This document shows, one piece after another, positions 22,928-34,498 of a stretch of DNA of 64,000 nt (positions are counted from its first letter, which is position 1; every line of letters starts with the position of its first letter). The DNA is taken from positions 410,872 to 474,871 of the forward strand of contig NW_001865056.1 in NCBI RefSeq assembly GCF_000002865.3. Direction: 5' to 3'. A program made the translations under genes and the position numbers. The notes beneath the pieces are model-generated. The model worked only from the letters and a program-made list of their open reading frames with translations. It searched no databases and was not told where the DNA came from. This DNA is from Monosiga brevicollis MX1. Its lineage: Eukaryota > Opisthokonta > Choanoflagellata > Craspedida > Salpingoecidae.

Positions 22928-25358
22928 ATGGACGCTGACCTCGGAGACGAAGATACCGTGCCCTTTCTGGAGCAACCGGGCATTGCTCCTGATGCATCGA
23001 TTGACGGAGACGTAAACATCCAAGGTGTGTGCTGACAAGTGAGTCGGGGAAAACCAGGCTTGAGTCTGCCCATCGCATGCTCATGCCTTCTCCGCTCTTC
23101 ATGTGCTGGCCCGCGTGATTTGCGGCTGCACACTGCAGTTCAACTAGAGCCGCCCAGGTCTTTGACCCTGACCAATGCCATCACCTTTGTGGTGGGCACC
23201 ATGATTGGGAGTGGCATCTTTGCCTCGCCTGGCTCTGTCCTTGTCGATGCGAAATCGGCGGGCATGGCCTTTATCGCCTGGATCGTCGCGGGCCTAGTGG
23301 CGCTGATGGGCTCAGCTTGCTATGCCGAACTCGGCACGCTCTTGCCGGCTAATGGTGCCGAATACACGTACATCAACGCTGGTCTTCACCCAGTAGTCGC
23401 CTTTCTCTTCACATGGACGAGTAGCGTCGTTACGCGCCCAGGCTCCCAGGCCATCATGATTCTCATTGCGGGCGAGTATCTGTGTAAGGCACTGAGCGGC
23501 ACCGAATTTGTGGACGAATGGACCTTTAAGGGCGTTGCCGTTGCCCTCAACACCGTGGTCCTGCTTATCAATTGCTGGTCCAGCCGCTGGGGAGCTTGGC
23601 TGCAGGACAGCACCACGGCCATCAAAGTCATGGCGCTTGTTCTGATCTCCCTGCTGGGCCTCGCATGGTTGGCTCACTTTGCTCAGGTGGGTCGGCATTG
23701 CCCCTAATGGAAAGCTGAACCTGAGTCTCTAGCTCCTCTTACTGTCACCCTCGGTGTTGGGGCGACGTGGTTGTGCTGTCCGGTTAGGATCCTGACTCGG
23801 CCGCATACCGCAACCTGCACGGTGACAATGCGTTTTCAAGCGATCGAGTACGTACTGCCTTTGGTTGTTGTTGCAACCAACCTGGCTTTCTCGCGCGGTA
23901 CGTGCATAGTTGGCATCAATGGCCAATGCTCACTTGGTGCGTCTGGATCTTCAGTTTTCCATCGGCCTCTTTGGGTTGGCCGTGGTGAATGCGCTCTTCT
24001 CGTATGACGGGTGGAACAACGCCAACTTTTGCGTGGCCGAGATGGTGAATCCTGCTCGTGACCTACCACGTGCCTTGGTCATTGGCATCCCCTTGGTTGT
24101 CGTCATCTATGTGTTTGCCAACCTGGCCTATTTTGCCGTGTTGGACTTGGACTCGATCGCGGACCTTGAGGCGGGCAAGCCTAATGAGAGCTTCGCCAGC
24201 ACCTTTGCGCGCGTCACTATGGGCCGCGTGGGGGGTGTCATCTTACCTTTGCTCATCTTTGCCTCGGCCTTTGGCGCCACCAACGGTACGCTCGGCACGG
24301 GCAGGTGTGCTGACCAACGCTCGGAAAAGCTTAGAAAAAAAAACTGCTCATGCATGGTTCGTCTGGTGACCTTGGACGTAGGCTCCTTATACACAGCGGC
24401 CCGCCTAGTCCGCGAGTCGGCCCAGCAAGGCCATTTTCCATCTTTCCTCGGTGGTCTATGGTCGGGGCGGGAACCCACGCCAGGGCCTGCGCTCTTGTCG
24501 CAGTGTTAGTTTTGCATGGCACATGGACCCCGAACTAGCGTCACTAAAGCTCATGCGCTGTCCTATGCTGCGCCGCTGTTATAGACATTGTCAGCACCAC
24601 ACTGCTGCTCTCTAGCGATTTCAATGCCTTGGTAAGTACGAATGGCAGCACGGCGTGGGGCACATGCATGCCAAGGGTGGTGGTCGTGCGTTCTGGTGAC
24701 CTTGATCTGGTATAAATTGCGTGCTTGGCCACACGGCATGGGGCTCATGTGAATAACGCTTGTGCGTTACGAAAGGTGGAGTATTTTAGTGCCGCTGCGT
24801 GGGTCTTTTATTTCCTTGCTGTTCTGAGCCTCCTGCGACTCAGGCGCTTGCGTCCGCACGATGAGCGGCCATACCGGTTCGTCCTGCTTCAATTGGCTCA
24901 AACTGACCGGCCCTCTCTACATGTCGCCTGGGAACACGTGCCTCTTGCTGATGATAATGCCTGTGCCATGCGATGTCGCTCACGGGCGCAGAGTGCCAAC
25001 GGCCGTACCCATCATCTTCCTGCTCATTGCGGCTGGCCTAGTCCTCAGCTTGATCGTGTTGGCGCCTCTAAACAGTCTCATCTCGCTGGGCTTTATCGTC
25101 GTTGGCATCCCGGTGGGGCGAGCGAGTCGCTTGCCCGTTACTCTCTCTTGTGGGCTCTTTCGGCAGACGCAAGGCTGATCTCACAAGCATGTGTCGTGTT
25201 GGTAGATTTACTACATGCGGTCTTGGCTGCAGGCGCGCTTCAAGTGGTGCATCTTTGCGCACCAAGCAGAAAACGTCACGGCCTCTTTTCATCCTCTCGA
25301 AGAGCTGGAGACGGATGACTCCAGGCGGAGTAGCACTTCCGACAACTTGTTTCTCTAA
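22928..25358 (+). CDS. Amino-acid transporter of the LAT / SLC7 type (APC superfamily)
   Basis: Twelve-helix amino-acid exchanger or permease. Exon 1 starts at the ATG at 22928 ('MDADLGDEDTVPFLEQ', an acidic cytosolic N-terminus) and joins in phase to exon 23139. TM1 carries 'GTMIGSGIFASPG', the unwound substrate-binding helix typical of APC proteins. Later 'TRPGSQAIMILIAGEYL' and 'LFSYDGWNNANF' with 'EMVNPARDLPRAL' match LAT light chains. More helices follow near 24790 and 25005, and the tail ends in 'RRSSTSDNLFL' before TAA at 25356-25358. Vertebrate LATs pair with 4F2hc or rBAT through a Cys in the TM3-TM4 loop. Here the loop has 'EYLCKALSGT', and its Cys is not at the usual place, so a heavy chain is uncertain. 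Some exon borders between 23690 and 25200 are unresolved. Confidence 0.85.
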
Positions 25359-25707
25359 CCCGCTTGCCATTGCACGCCTGTCTCGGACAAGGGCTTGGCC
25401 CTCCTCTGAGCCCTCTCGGGTCGTAGGCGGGGATGAGATGTGCACGGCTTGAAGCACACGCTGATCCATGTCCCAGAGGCGCTCGCTCGTTCCAGCCATG
25501 CTGGGTGCTGACTACCTCTTATTGTATGATATTGTGGTCAATTTACTCATTCATAGCAGTGAAGATGGAAGAAAGCGGAAGGGGAAAAAAAAAAAAGCAA
25601 AAACGTGAGACACAAACACAGGAAACGACACACACACGCATACACGAGATTTCACGAGAAAAAACAAGCATTGATTGCTAAACAATCAAGAGGTCGTCGG
25701 TTTGTGC
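25359..25707. other. Convergent spacer, transporter / H1-like gene
   Basis: Tail-to-tail spacer that includes an A-rich stretch (about 25586-25600). It likely contains the 3' untranslated regions of both neighbours. Nothing else is recognised. Confidence 0.55.
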
Positions 25708-26170
25708 TCATGCCGAGACGGCGACCGTGGGGACGACGGTCTCCTCGGCCACGGGCTCTGCAACCTTGGCGGCCTTGGGTGCCTTGGGTGCCTTGGCGGC
25801 CTTGGGTGCCTTGGGTGCCTTGGCGGCCTTGGGCGCCTGTATGTGGAGCAACAGGCAAAATATGGTCACGAGTGAGATCAAACATGGGTTGAAATCATGT
25901 GAGAGATCGCGCAAGGGCAGGACCAGACGCAAGGGTGGTGGCTTGCGTCGGCCCTGTTGGCAAAACTCCATCGCCAGATCTGTTTTAGGGGCGCACCTTC
26001 TCCTTCTTGGGGGCAGCAACCTTGGGGGTGGCGGCAGCCTTGGGGGCCTTGGGGGCCTTGGGGGCAGCCGTCTTGCGGGGCTTGGTGACCTTCTTGGCTT
26101 GCTCGGCGCCAGTCGCGGGGACGGCGGCGGCCACGGCCTTGGGCTTGCGCTCGCGCAGAGTAGGAGCCAT
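25708..26170 (-). CDS. Small H1-like Lys/Ala/Pro-rich basic protein without a globular domain
   Basis: A 100-residue protein in two exons (26170-25997 and 25836-25708, joined in phase 0). It begins 'MAPTLRERKPKAVAAAV', is composed of K, A, P and V with many 'APKAPKAA' units like the C-terminal tail of linker histone H1, and ends acidic and hydrophobic ('VAEPVAEETVVPTVAVSA'). No winged-helix domain is encoded. Tail-only linker histones are known in some protists, so a DNA-compacting chromosomal role is the natural guess, but composition alone cannot exclude another AT-hook-like or ribosome-associated basic protein. Exon 2 is built from a repeated block of about 27 bases. The gene is head-to-head with DDX11. 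Confidence 0.75.
25763..25836 (-). repeat. In-frame 27-base repeat encoding AAKAPKAPK units
   Basis: Tandem units (plus strand GGCCTTGGGTGCCTTGGGTG) within exon 2 of the H1-like gene. Each unit adds about nine residues, so the tail length can change by slippage without frameshift. Confidence 0.9.
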
Positions 26171-26916
26171 GTTGATCTGTCGAGATGGCAAGTGCAAATC
26201 CAAGAAGCACAAGAGACAGCAGACAAGAATTGACGACGAGCAAGCAGGGAAATGTCGCTGAGCACGCACCCCAGCACACCACCACCACCACCACTGACCC
26301 GCCCCGCCTCAAACTCTCTCTATCTCACACACACACACACTCTCTCTCTCTCTCTTTCTGTGTGATGGTGGTGATTGCGAAGTTTGACACCATGCGCTTA
26401 GGGCGTTGCGTGTCAAAGTTGCTATCAACATGGCAAGCAAGCGTCAGCATCAAAAAGGGGGCTCATCGCCGTTACCGTTGAGGACGCCAATTTCTGCAAC
26501 AAAGGGAAGCAAGCATTGCAGAAATCGCTCCGACGCTCTGTTTTGTCGACAACACTTTCCCGCCAACAAAGTTGATGACAATTGTTGTTTTCCCGCCAAA
26601 AAGAGCGGAGTTTGGTGTTCACTACGTTCGCTCGCTAAATAGCCGTTGTCGAAAACTGACCTGTATTCAACCGCCCGATTCAACTCTGCGTGACACGTCT
26701 CTGGGCCCGTTTCCGGCTCAGACTGGCTCGACACTGGGCGTCTGATCGACTTCGTGCCACGTTGCTGAGGGAGCACGATGCGTCATCAACACACCTGATC
26801 TGACCGTACTTGACAAGGCAGGCAAAAATTCCTGCCCTCGTGTACGCCCGCGTGTCGCTGCGCGCGCCTTGCCTCGACGTTCGCCCTACCCGAACAGACG
26901 CCAACGACGGTGGGTC
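26171..26916. promoter_or_regulatory. Divergent promoter region, H1-like / DDX11
   Basis: About 750 bases between two divergently read starts. It contains CACACACA followed by TCTCTCTC (26331-26358). From 26440 on it is mixed sequence with two copies of a TTCCCGCC-type motif (near 26567 and 26590), a sequence resembling E2F sites (TTTSSCGC). E2F-like control would suit a chromatin gene and a chromosome-cohesion helicase, but this is inference. Confidence 0.5.
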
Positions 26917-29900
26917 ATGGCGACAGCACCGGCCCCCGCAGGTGGACCTAGTCCGAACGAGCAGCCCAAACCCCTGGCCACACCAGTCGACTTTGCATTT
27001 CCTTTTGAACCATACAGCATCCAGCGCGACTTTATGCACCGCCTATACGAGACCATTGAGCAAGGCGGGCTAGGTATTTTTGAAAGCCCGACCGGCACCG
27101 TAAGTCAAACGCCTCTTCGTTGCAAACCCACCACCAAGCCACCTCCTCGCCCACACACGAGCCCTCGCTGTCCAATTTTAAACATGCCACCGGTCCTGCA
27201 CCACAGGGCAAATCCCTTTCTCTGCTCTGTGGGGCCCTGCGCTGGCTCCGCGATCATGAGCAGCGCATGCATGACCATTTACAAGAACAGCTTCAGTCGC
27301 CTGACCGCCGCCCTGATACGGCCAAGGCTGGCCCCAGTACCAACTCAGGTTCGGCCACCATGCAAAGTTTGCTCACCCGCCCGGATTTTGGTATCCGTGG
27401 TCTGAATGGCGCATGCCAGTGGGGCAAGGGGGCCGACCGAGCCCCTCAATCACAACTCATGCCCACAAATGTTTGCTACTAGGCCAACCGAGCTGGATCA
27501 CGACACAAGCGCAAAAGTCACGGCGCCTCGAGGCTTTGCAGGACGAAATTGAACGCCAGGAACGACTCCAGACCAAACAATCACGCCTCGAGCGGTTACG
27601 CGCCAAATCGGCTCAGCAGCGCCTTGAACGCTCTGCCAGTCGGGAGGCACCGCACACCTCCAGTGGTCGCATTGATCCCCTGGCAGGCTTGGACCATCTG
27701 AGCAAGCCGGCTCTGCCTGTAGAGGTTGATGAATGCTGGCTGGGCGACTACGAGTCGGAGGACGAAGGCTTTGATAGCCAAACTCAAGATGAACATTCGG
27801 ACAATGCCGAGGCACATGCCACAAAGGTTCGGCCCTCGTCATCTGATCGACACATACCACTGGCAGCGTCTCTGCGGGTGCTCTTCCGTTCAGAAACCTT
27901 CGATCGACCGTCTCCCACCGCAGCTTGGGGCCATCCTCTCACGGGATTTTGCTTTAGATTATATTCTGCAGCCGAACCCACTCGCAGCTATCACAGTTTG
28001 TGCACGAAGTGCAAGGCAGTCCTTTCGCCGCTGACGTTCGCCTCGTCGCCTTGGCCAGCCGCGCTTCTCTCTGCACCAACCCACAAGTTCAAAAGGTGCC
28101 GACTGAGAGCACTTCCTCCGACATAACGGGACTTGTTTGAAGATTTCTTGTTGGCTCTACCTGGTCCTACTTCGCCGACCATCACCTCGTGTTGTCTTCA
28201 TTCGACTCCTCCCTAGCTGGGCGACTTGAGCCGTATTAATGAGAAATGCATGGATATGCAAAAGGATCAGCGTGAGGCCCGGCAGGACCCAGATGCAGAT
28301 GAGGTGCGAACTTAATGAGACTGCGGCTTCTTAAAAACGCTAAAAGCCTTTTCTGTTGGCTTGTGTATTTTTGTATTAAACCCTCCCCCAACATGCTTGT
28401 GGTAGGCCCCGATGGACAAACGGGCCAAAGCCCCGGCACCTGGTTGTCCCATGCTCGCAGCACCTAGCATGAAGTCGCTGCCTGACCGTGCCCTGGTAGG
28501 AATGACATCACTCCCAAGAGTTGCGCTGGTTTGCCCTCCAATTTCAGCCAATGCCCGATGTCATGCTGAAATCCATTGCCCTTGCCGCATGTGGCGCGTA
28601 GCTGCAACCTTTGGACGTGGAGGAACTGGCTGCCATGGCGTCTCGCGAGAAGGCATGCGCCTATTATGCCGCGCGAAAAGCCGTCGCCCCTGCTGAGGTA
28701 AGGCCCTGCCTCATGGCCACTCGCTTCTTGATGGCGTCAATCGTGGCTGACATGGCATTTCAACGCCCACAACCATCGCCGTAGCTGGTTGTTGTCCCCT
28801 ACAACATGCTCTTGCACAAGGTAGGTCGTGCCAAAAGCAGATGATTGCAACCTTGTCCTACCATTGCTGACCTAGCGATGTGGCGTGTCGCCCAGTCCAC
28901 ACGCCTAGCTTCAGGCTTGCAACTGACCAACAACGTGGTGATCATCGACGAGGTTTGTTCATGGCCGAGCTGTCGCCCTACTGTTGAACCTCGTCACATT
29001 GGCGACCACTGAAAATTTCCCAAGTGAAATCTCAGTCCCCTAATCATTTTGCGCACTAGGCTCACAATTTGATGGACACCATCGCCAACATTCATTCTGT
29101 CACCGTCACTGGTGATATCGTACGTGCTCCACTCTATCAGTCAGCCTTGGCACCCACTCCCTTTGCCGCATGTTCTGCTCACCTTGTGCGGCTGAAACAA
29201 CACATCGGGCGAATGGGCAGCTTTTGGGAGCACACCGCGATTTACTAGAGTATTGTCAACGATACAAGGTAGGCAATACTTTACATGAAGTTGCCTCCTC
29301 CTCTTCCTCTGACCTTATGTTGTACCTGGCAGGCCCGCCTTAAGGCGAAGAATTTGATGTATGTCAAGCAGCTACTATTCACGCTCAAGCGCTGGCTGAT
29401 GGCTGTCAAAAAGGGTATGTGAAATTGATTCCGGGCAATTTGTTTCAGGCCTTGATCTTCTGTCATCGCCTCTCTCGTGTCACTCTTGACACACCCAATG
29501 CATTCGGTTTCATAGCCGATGGGCTCGAATCCCAGACTGATTCGGAGCGGCTGCAGCCTGTCAATGAGTTTCTGTTTGCGACCGAGACGGATCATGTCAA
29601 TCTTTTCAAACTCTTGGTGCGAACGGTTGCGCTGAGGACATAAACTGCTTCAAGTTACTTGCCGAGCAAGACACAACCGCACGTACCCATCTTGATCAGT
29701 CTCCTGTAAACCCATGCCACCTGCAGACATTTTGCGAGCGCAGCGAGATTAGTCGCAAGCTGCTTGGGTTTGCTGAACGACGCGCCCGCCAGGCTGGCCA
29801 AGTGTAAGTCTGACGTGTCTATCGACATGCACCGGCAATGCTGGCGCCCCAACATGTAGCTTTAGGCCAAGCCTCTCATCTACTTCATCGCTCTAGGTGT

Positions 29901-31787
29901 GGTAGCGAGACAGGCTCCAAGCATTTATCTCCGCTGCGTGTGGTGGAGACTCTCTTTCAGGCACTCTCAAACAGTAATCGTGACGGTCGCGTCTTGGTGA
30001 AGCAGGCTCACTCGGGGTGAGTGCACCGTGTGCTTTTTTTTTATTGGTGTACCAACATGGGGGCAGATTTGACTTGCTTTCTTTTATTGTTTGACACTGT
30101 AAACTTCAATCTCTGCATCGTCGCCTCGCAGCTTGAAACAGTCCTTCATTCGTTTTCTTTTGCTCAACCCTGCCGTCTACTTTGAGGAGGTCAGCAGATG
30201 TGGGGCTTGAGTCCGCGGAAAGACCTTTTCATTGATGGCATGGGTATCCCTCATCGGCCCCTCAAACGCCTTGCCTGGTTGCAACTGTCACAGATTTTGC
30301 AGAGTGCTCGAGCTGTCATTGTGGCTGGGGGAACCATGTCTCCAGTGACCGACTTTGTCGAGCAGCTGACTACGCAAGCTACGAAAAGCGTGGCCGTGAG
30401 TACACTCGCTCAAGATTACGATCTGTATCAAAACGAAGCGAGCTCACTTGTTCATCTGGTGTGGTGTAATATAGGTGCATCACTTTGCATGTGGGCATGT
30501 TGTGCCGTCATCGCATCTTTGTCCAATCGTTCTGACACAGACCTCCAATCGCCAGCCCTTGCGCCTGACCTTTAGCACCCGGCAGAGCGAAGCAGTACGG
30601 TCTTTGGAATGGCTGCGGATCATGCCATCCTGAATAGAACGAGCCCCAGTCTGATGTGAATGACTACTGCTTGTGGCGTTTGTTTGTTTGTTTGTATGTT
30701 TTTTTAGATGATGCGAGAACTTGGTGAAAGTTTAATACGAGTGGCTGCGACGGTCCCCGCAGGCCTGGTTGTGTTCTTTCCCTCTTATGAGTACGAGCAG
30801 AAGCTTGTGGAGTTTTGGACACGCCAAGGTGTCCTGCGCAAGTTTGAGGTGAGTTGATCCGGCTCAATCATGCAAAGGGGGTCACGATTCACCAACTTGT
30901 GGGACTTGGGCGGGTCACGGAACCTTTTTTAGCGACACAAGCCGATTTTTCGTGAGCCTCGAGCGGGCAAAGATGTCGATGTGGTTTTGCAGCAGTACGC
31001 GACGGCAATTCAAAAGGTGGGGGCCCGGCTGCTCGCTCAAAGGGCCTGCATTGGGTGCTTCGTTACGGTGAATTTTCGCGTGAGACTCGATTTGTGGCCT
31101 CATTTTCTTTTTTGCAGGGGGGAGCCGCCCTTTTCTCGGTAGTTGGTGGCAAGCTGTCCGAGGGCATCAACTTTAAGGATGACCTTGGCCGCTGCGTGGT
31201 CATGGTAGGCATGCCTTATCCAAACTTGCACTCCAAGGAACTTCAAGAGAAAATGGCATTCTTGCGCAGTCAACCCGCAAGTGGTAGCGTTGACAAAGGC
31301 CAGGTGTGTGGCTGCGACTGGATGATCTCAAACTCGCCGAACATGACCAGGACGCGGTTGAGGAGAAGTGACAGGTGTCATCGATGGGCGCAAGCATCAC
31401 CTGCGGCACCTCGTTTGCTGTAGGAATACTACGAGAATCTATGTCTCAAGGCGGTGAATCAGTCCATCGGACGAGCCATCCGCCATCGCGGTGACTTTGC
31501 CGGTGTGTTTGGCAGCGTCTTCACGGTGGATTTGAGCCGATGTCGCGACAACCTGTGACGTTTGTCTTGCTTTGCATCGATCTATTTGTTGTCATAGCGG
31601 TGATCATGCTGGATGAGCGCTATGCCACGCCGCGGGTTCGGAACAAATTACCAGGCTGGATGATGTCAAATCTCAAAGTTACTCCAACGGTATGTGCCAC
31701 ACGCACACACAGTTTTGGCACGATAGTTTGGGAGGTGCTGTTAGCGCCGTGGAGCCTGCCAGGTTCCTTTTCCATATGTTTTTCCTT

Positions 31788-31831
<44 letters not shown>

Positions 31832-31922
31832 CAACTCCCTTTCTTCTATCCTTGGCTTGTTTGTGTAGGTCGCTCAGCTTGAGGATCATCTCAAGGAATT
31901 TTTCATTCGAATGCAAGAGTAG
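26917..31922 (+). CDS. DDX11: ATP-dependent Fe-S DNA helicase DDX11 / CHL1 (ChlR1)
   Basis: Superfamily 2 XPD-like 5'-3' DNA helicase acting with cohesin in sister-chromatid cohesion and replication. The ATG at 26917 is followed by '[20 protein letters not shown]' (Q-motif region) and 'GIFESPTGT' joining '[14 protein letters not shown]' (Walker A). Then come '[15 protein letters not shown]', and four cysteines in separate short exons ('SLCTNP', 'NEKCMDMQ', 'APGCPM', '[11 protein letters not shown]'), spaced as the 4Fe-4S ligands. Next are '[12 protein letters not shown]', the DEAH box 'VVIIDE|AHNLMDT' split by an intron, '[18 protein letters not shown]', '[12 protein letters not shown]', '[17 protein letters not shown]', '[16 protein letters not shown]', and motif VI '[14 protein letters not shown]'. 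It stops at 31922 after '[11 protein letters not shown]'. All helicase motifs look intact. It differs from XPD, FANCJ and RTEL1 by the DDX11-type middle segment. There are many short introns; a poly-T run at about 31790-31831 precedes the last exon. Confidence 0.95.
31790..31831. repeat. Poly-T tract in the last DDX11 intron
   Basis: Almost uninterrupted T-run of about 40 bases acting as an exaggerated polypyrimidine tract before the final acceptor (ending near 31868) of the helicase gene. Length is likely unstable. Confidence 0.9.
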
Positions 31923-32621
31923 CGATTGCAACAAGAAAGCCTCTGCCATTCCACGGGGATTGAAATGTCTGTTTTGCTGCATGGATTTGTAACATCCAGT
32001 TATTTTAGGAAAAATGATTCGAGTTTGAATGATCAACAATCAATCCAATACGATACTTTCAAATCGTTCGATCCATGTTTATTTATTGGTTGTTGATGAG
32101 TGGTGCGGCCAAGAGGCCCAATCATGTCGCTCATGTGAGTTACGAGAATAATATTTTATTTGGCCAAAATTGGCTTGCCATCATGAAATAGGATGTGCCT
32201 TGAATGTTGCATTTGAGGTGAGGGGTCAATTGCAAGCCTTGGAGATGAAGCAAGATGAATGAACATTTAAGACAAGTACGTTGAAAAGCAACAAACACGA
32301 CCACAATGACTGCACAAGGCATTGCACGGCAAAAAGCTGTTGGACACATGAAAACAAGTCGGAGGGTATGCCTGGCCAGCACACTCGTCTGGCCGATCGC
32401 AAGGGCACACCAGGTAAACAAAAACATATCTCCCGAAACACATTCACAAGCGCAATAAAATCCAACATGCATGCCAACATCAATCCAAGGATGCCAGGAC
32501 TAAACGAGATGAGTGAGCTGCCTATAATAATATTATTAGGCACGCCAGCGGGATGGCACTCAGCTCAAAATAAAAAAAAAGGAGGAAGAAAACAAACAGA
32601 GCAAGAGGAAGCACCACCAGT
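31923..32621. other. Convergent spacer, DDX11 / Myc-like gene
   Basis: Tail-to-tail spacer of about 700 bases, AT-rich compared with the exons. It likely contains the two 3' untranslated regions. No gene is recognised. Confidence 0.6.
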
Positions 32622-33818
32622 TTACGAAGGTGGCGCAAGAAGGGGAGGCACGTCACTGTCATCGTCATGGACCACAGTGGCTTTCTTGCGTAGACTGTCG
32701 TTGATGGCAATGAGTTGAGCCTTCTCCTCGAGGAGTTGTTTCTCTTCATCACGGATGCGCTTGATGTATGCGGTGGCTTCGCGAAGGATCTGAAGGGTGG
32801 CGGCCTTGTCAGCGTCACGCAATGAGGGAACCTCGGCGCGAAGAGCCTCAAAGTTCTCCCTCAGCTGCACGCGACGTTCGCGTTCCATGGCGTTGTGTGC
32901 GTCACGTTGGCTCATGCCACGGTACTGGTTCGTTCGAGGTTCTGAGGTGGTGCTGCTAGTGGTGGAGACGCGTCGGACGTTGTTGCTGATGCGGTTCGCA
33001 GAGCTGGCGGGCTTGCTAGGGACCTTTTTCCTCTTGCCATCGTCAAAAGAGTTGCGTCCATTTTTGCGGAGTGGGGAGGAGCCATCGAGGCGTGGGGAGT
33101 GGGGCTTGGAGCTAGGTGAGGCCGAGGGTGAGCTATTGTAGGCCGAGTCGGTCTCCGTGCCAGCTTGGCCAACGACGAAGACATCTGCGGCAAGAATGTC
33201 ACCGGCTTCTTCAGGAACGACACCGTTGCCGCACTCGAGAAAGTAAGAGCCATTGCCATTGTTCATGTGGTCCAGGTCAAAGGGGCTCAAGAGTTCCTTG
33301 GCCGAGGGGTTGTGGTCGTCCTGCTGGTGGTGTTGAGTCCATGTTACGGCGTTGTTAATCTCGGCGTCGGGAAAGTCAAAGGGCAAAAGTGTGCTGGGGA
33401 GGTTGGCGTCGAGTTCTTCGGCAGTGGCAGAAAGTCCGGGCAGGTCTGTACGATTGTGAACAAGAAAGGAGAGGTTATCTTCTGGTGATGGGTCTGGGTC
33501 GGCAAAGCCGGAGAAGCCATCATCGTGGAGGGTGACGCTCGAGGGCTTTGTTTTTTCCTCGGGAGAAACGCCGAGAATTTCATCCATGACAGAGTTGAGT
33601 TCGCGCAGGGAGGCGCTAATGCGAGCACCAAATTCGGGGTCGTCATCCTCGTCAACTGGTGAGGGGCGAAGGCGGTCGCGGTCAGTGTGGCTGTTGGTCG
33701 TGGTCTCGAGGAGTGAGCGCAAAAAGTGTTGGGCACCAGGGCTCAGGCTTTCAAAAGAGTTTTTCATGCCAGGACTCAAGTGGTCCAAGGACATGGACAT
33801 GGCACAGAACGAGCTCAT
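32622..33818 (-). CDS. Myc-like bHLH-leucine-zipper transcription factor
   Basis: Sequence-specific nuclear factor, 398 residues, intronless in its coding part. The C-terminus holds a complete bHLHZip: basic region 'RDAHNAMERERRVQLRENF' with the H-E-R pattern (HNxxERxRR) that reads CACGTG E-boxes, helix 1, loop, helix 2 'AATLQILREATAYIKRI', then a zipper with I/L at heptad spacing ('IRDEEKQLLEEKAQLIAIND'). Myc keeps 'LKKATAYI' at the same place. The long acidic, Ser/Pro-rich N-terminus (e.g. 'LRELNSVMDEILG', and an NLS-like 'DDGKRKKVPSK') favours Myc over Max, which is short. Myc and Max have been described in the choanoflagellate Monosiga (from memory). The frame stays open upstream to an ATG at 34241, but that part is low-complexity and read here as leader. 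The start at 33818 ('MSSFCAMSMS') is therefore the preferred choice. Confidence 0.87.
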   Translation of the reverse strand: MSSFCAMSMSLDHLSPGMKNSFESLSPGAQHFLRSLLETTTNSHTDRDRLRPSPVDEDDDPEFGARISASLRELNSVMDEILGVSPEEKTKPSSVTLHDDGFSGFADPDPSPEDNLSFLVHNRTDLPGLSATAEELDANLPSTLLPFDFPDAEINNAVTWTQHHQQDDHNPSAKELLSPFDLDHMNNGNGSYFLECGNGVVPEEAGDILAADVFVVGQAGTETDSAYNSSPSASPSSKPHSPRLDGSSPLRKNGRNSFDDGKRKKVPSKPASSANRISNNVRRVSTTSSTTSEPRTNQYRGMSQRDAHNAMERERRVQLRENFEALRAEVPSLRDADKAATLQILREATAYIKRIRDEEKQLLEEKAQLIAINDSLRKKATVVHDDDSDVPPLLAPPS

Positions 33819-34429
33819 GATGGCAGGACAAAAGTGGCAGCGAGCGCTGTCACAGAGTAGATATGGCGTCGAGCAATCTGAAACAACAGGTTGCGCGAGA
33901 AAAGCAATCGGCTCAAGGCGGGCCAAGAGGTATTGCCGGGTCCTTCTGCAAAGAGGGAGAGACAAGCGAGGGCGGCAAGAGCATAAAATGAGCTGTTCGC
34001 AAAGGAAGAATGACAAGGGCAACGCGACGATTGTGACTGTGACTGACGGCCCGAATGGCTGTGTGTGTGTGTGTGTAGTGTTGACGTCAAAAACCAAAAA
34101 GAAACAAGGGCTGATGGGGGAAAGACACACAAAAAAAAGGGAAGGATAAATGTCAAACGCAGGCACAAAGTGGTGATGTGGAAAAAGAGTGTGATGATCA
34201 AGGTGGGTGTCAAGTTTTGTGGCTTGATTATGCAAGTGCAAGCACCGCCTCTTGATGGCAGTCGCCTGGCTGCTGGAGGCAAGCGGGAGGGTGGAGAGGG
34301 CGTACCACGACCGAAGATGGATAGAGGGTCAAGGTTGAAGGTAGAAAAAAATGAGAAGAAAGCCAGAAAGAATCTGTACACACAAGAAAGGTGGGTTGGC
34401 GTCAACAAAGTGGCAGGGGCTCGGGCTCG

Positions 34430-34461
34430 GGGGGGGGGGGGGGAGAGAGAGAAGAGAGAGA

Positions 34462-34497
<36 letters not shown>

Positions 34498-34498
34498 A
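34430..34498. repeat. G-run followed by (AG)n purine tract
   Basis: A run of about 12 G followed by GAGAGA-type sequence, all purine for about 70 bases. It lies roughly 0.6 kb upstream of the Myc-like start. Mirror-symmetric purine tracts like this can form triplex (H-DNA) structures. Confidence 0.9.

Noticed and set aside
32140-32543. Small Cys/Phe-rich minus-strand frames in the DDX11/Myc spacer
   Set aside because: No start context, homology or splice support; likely 3' untranslated sequence.
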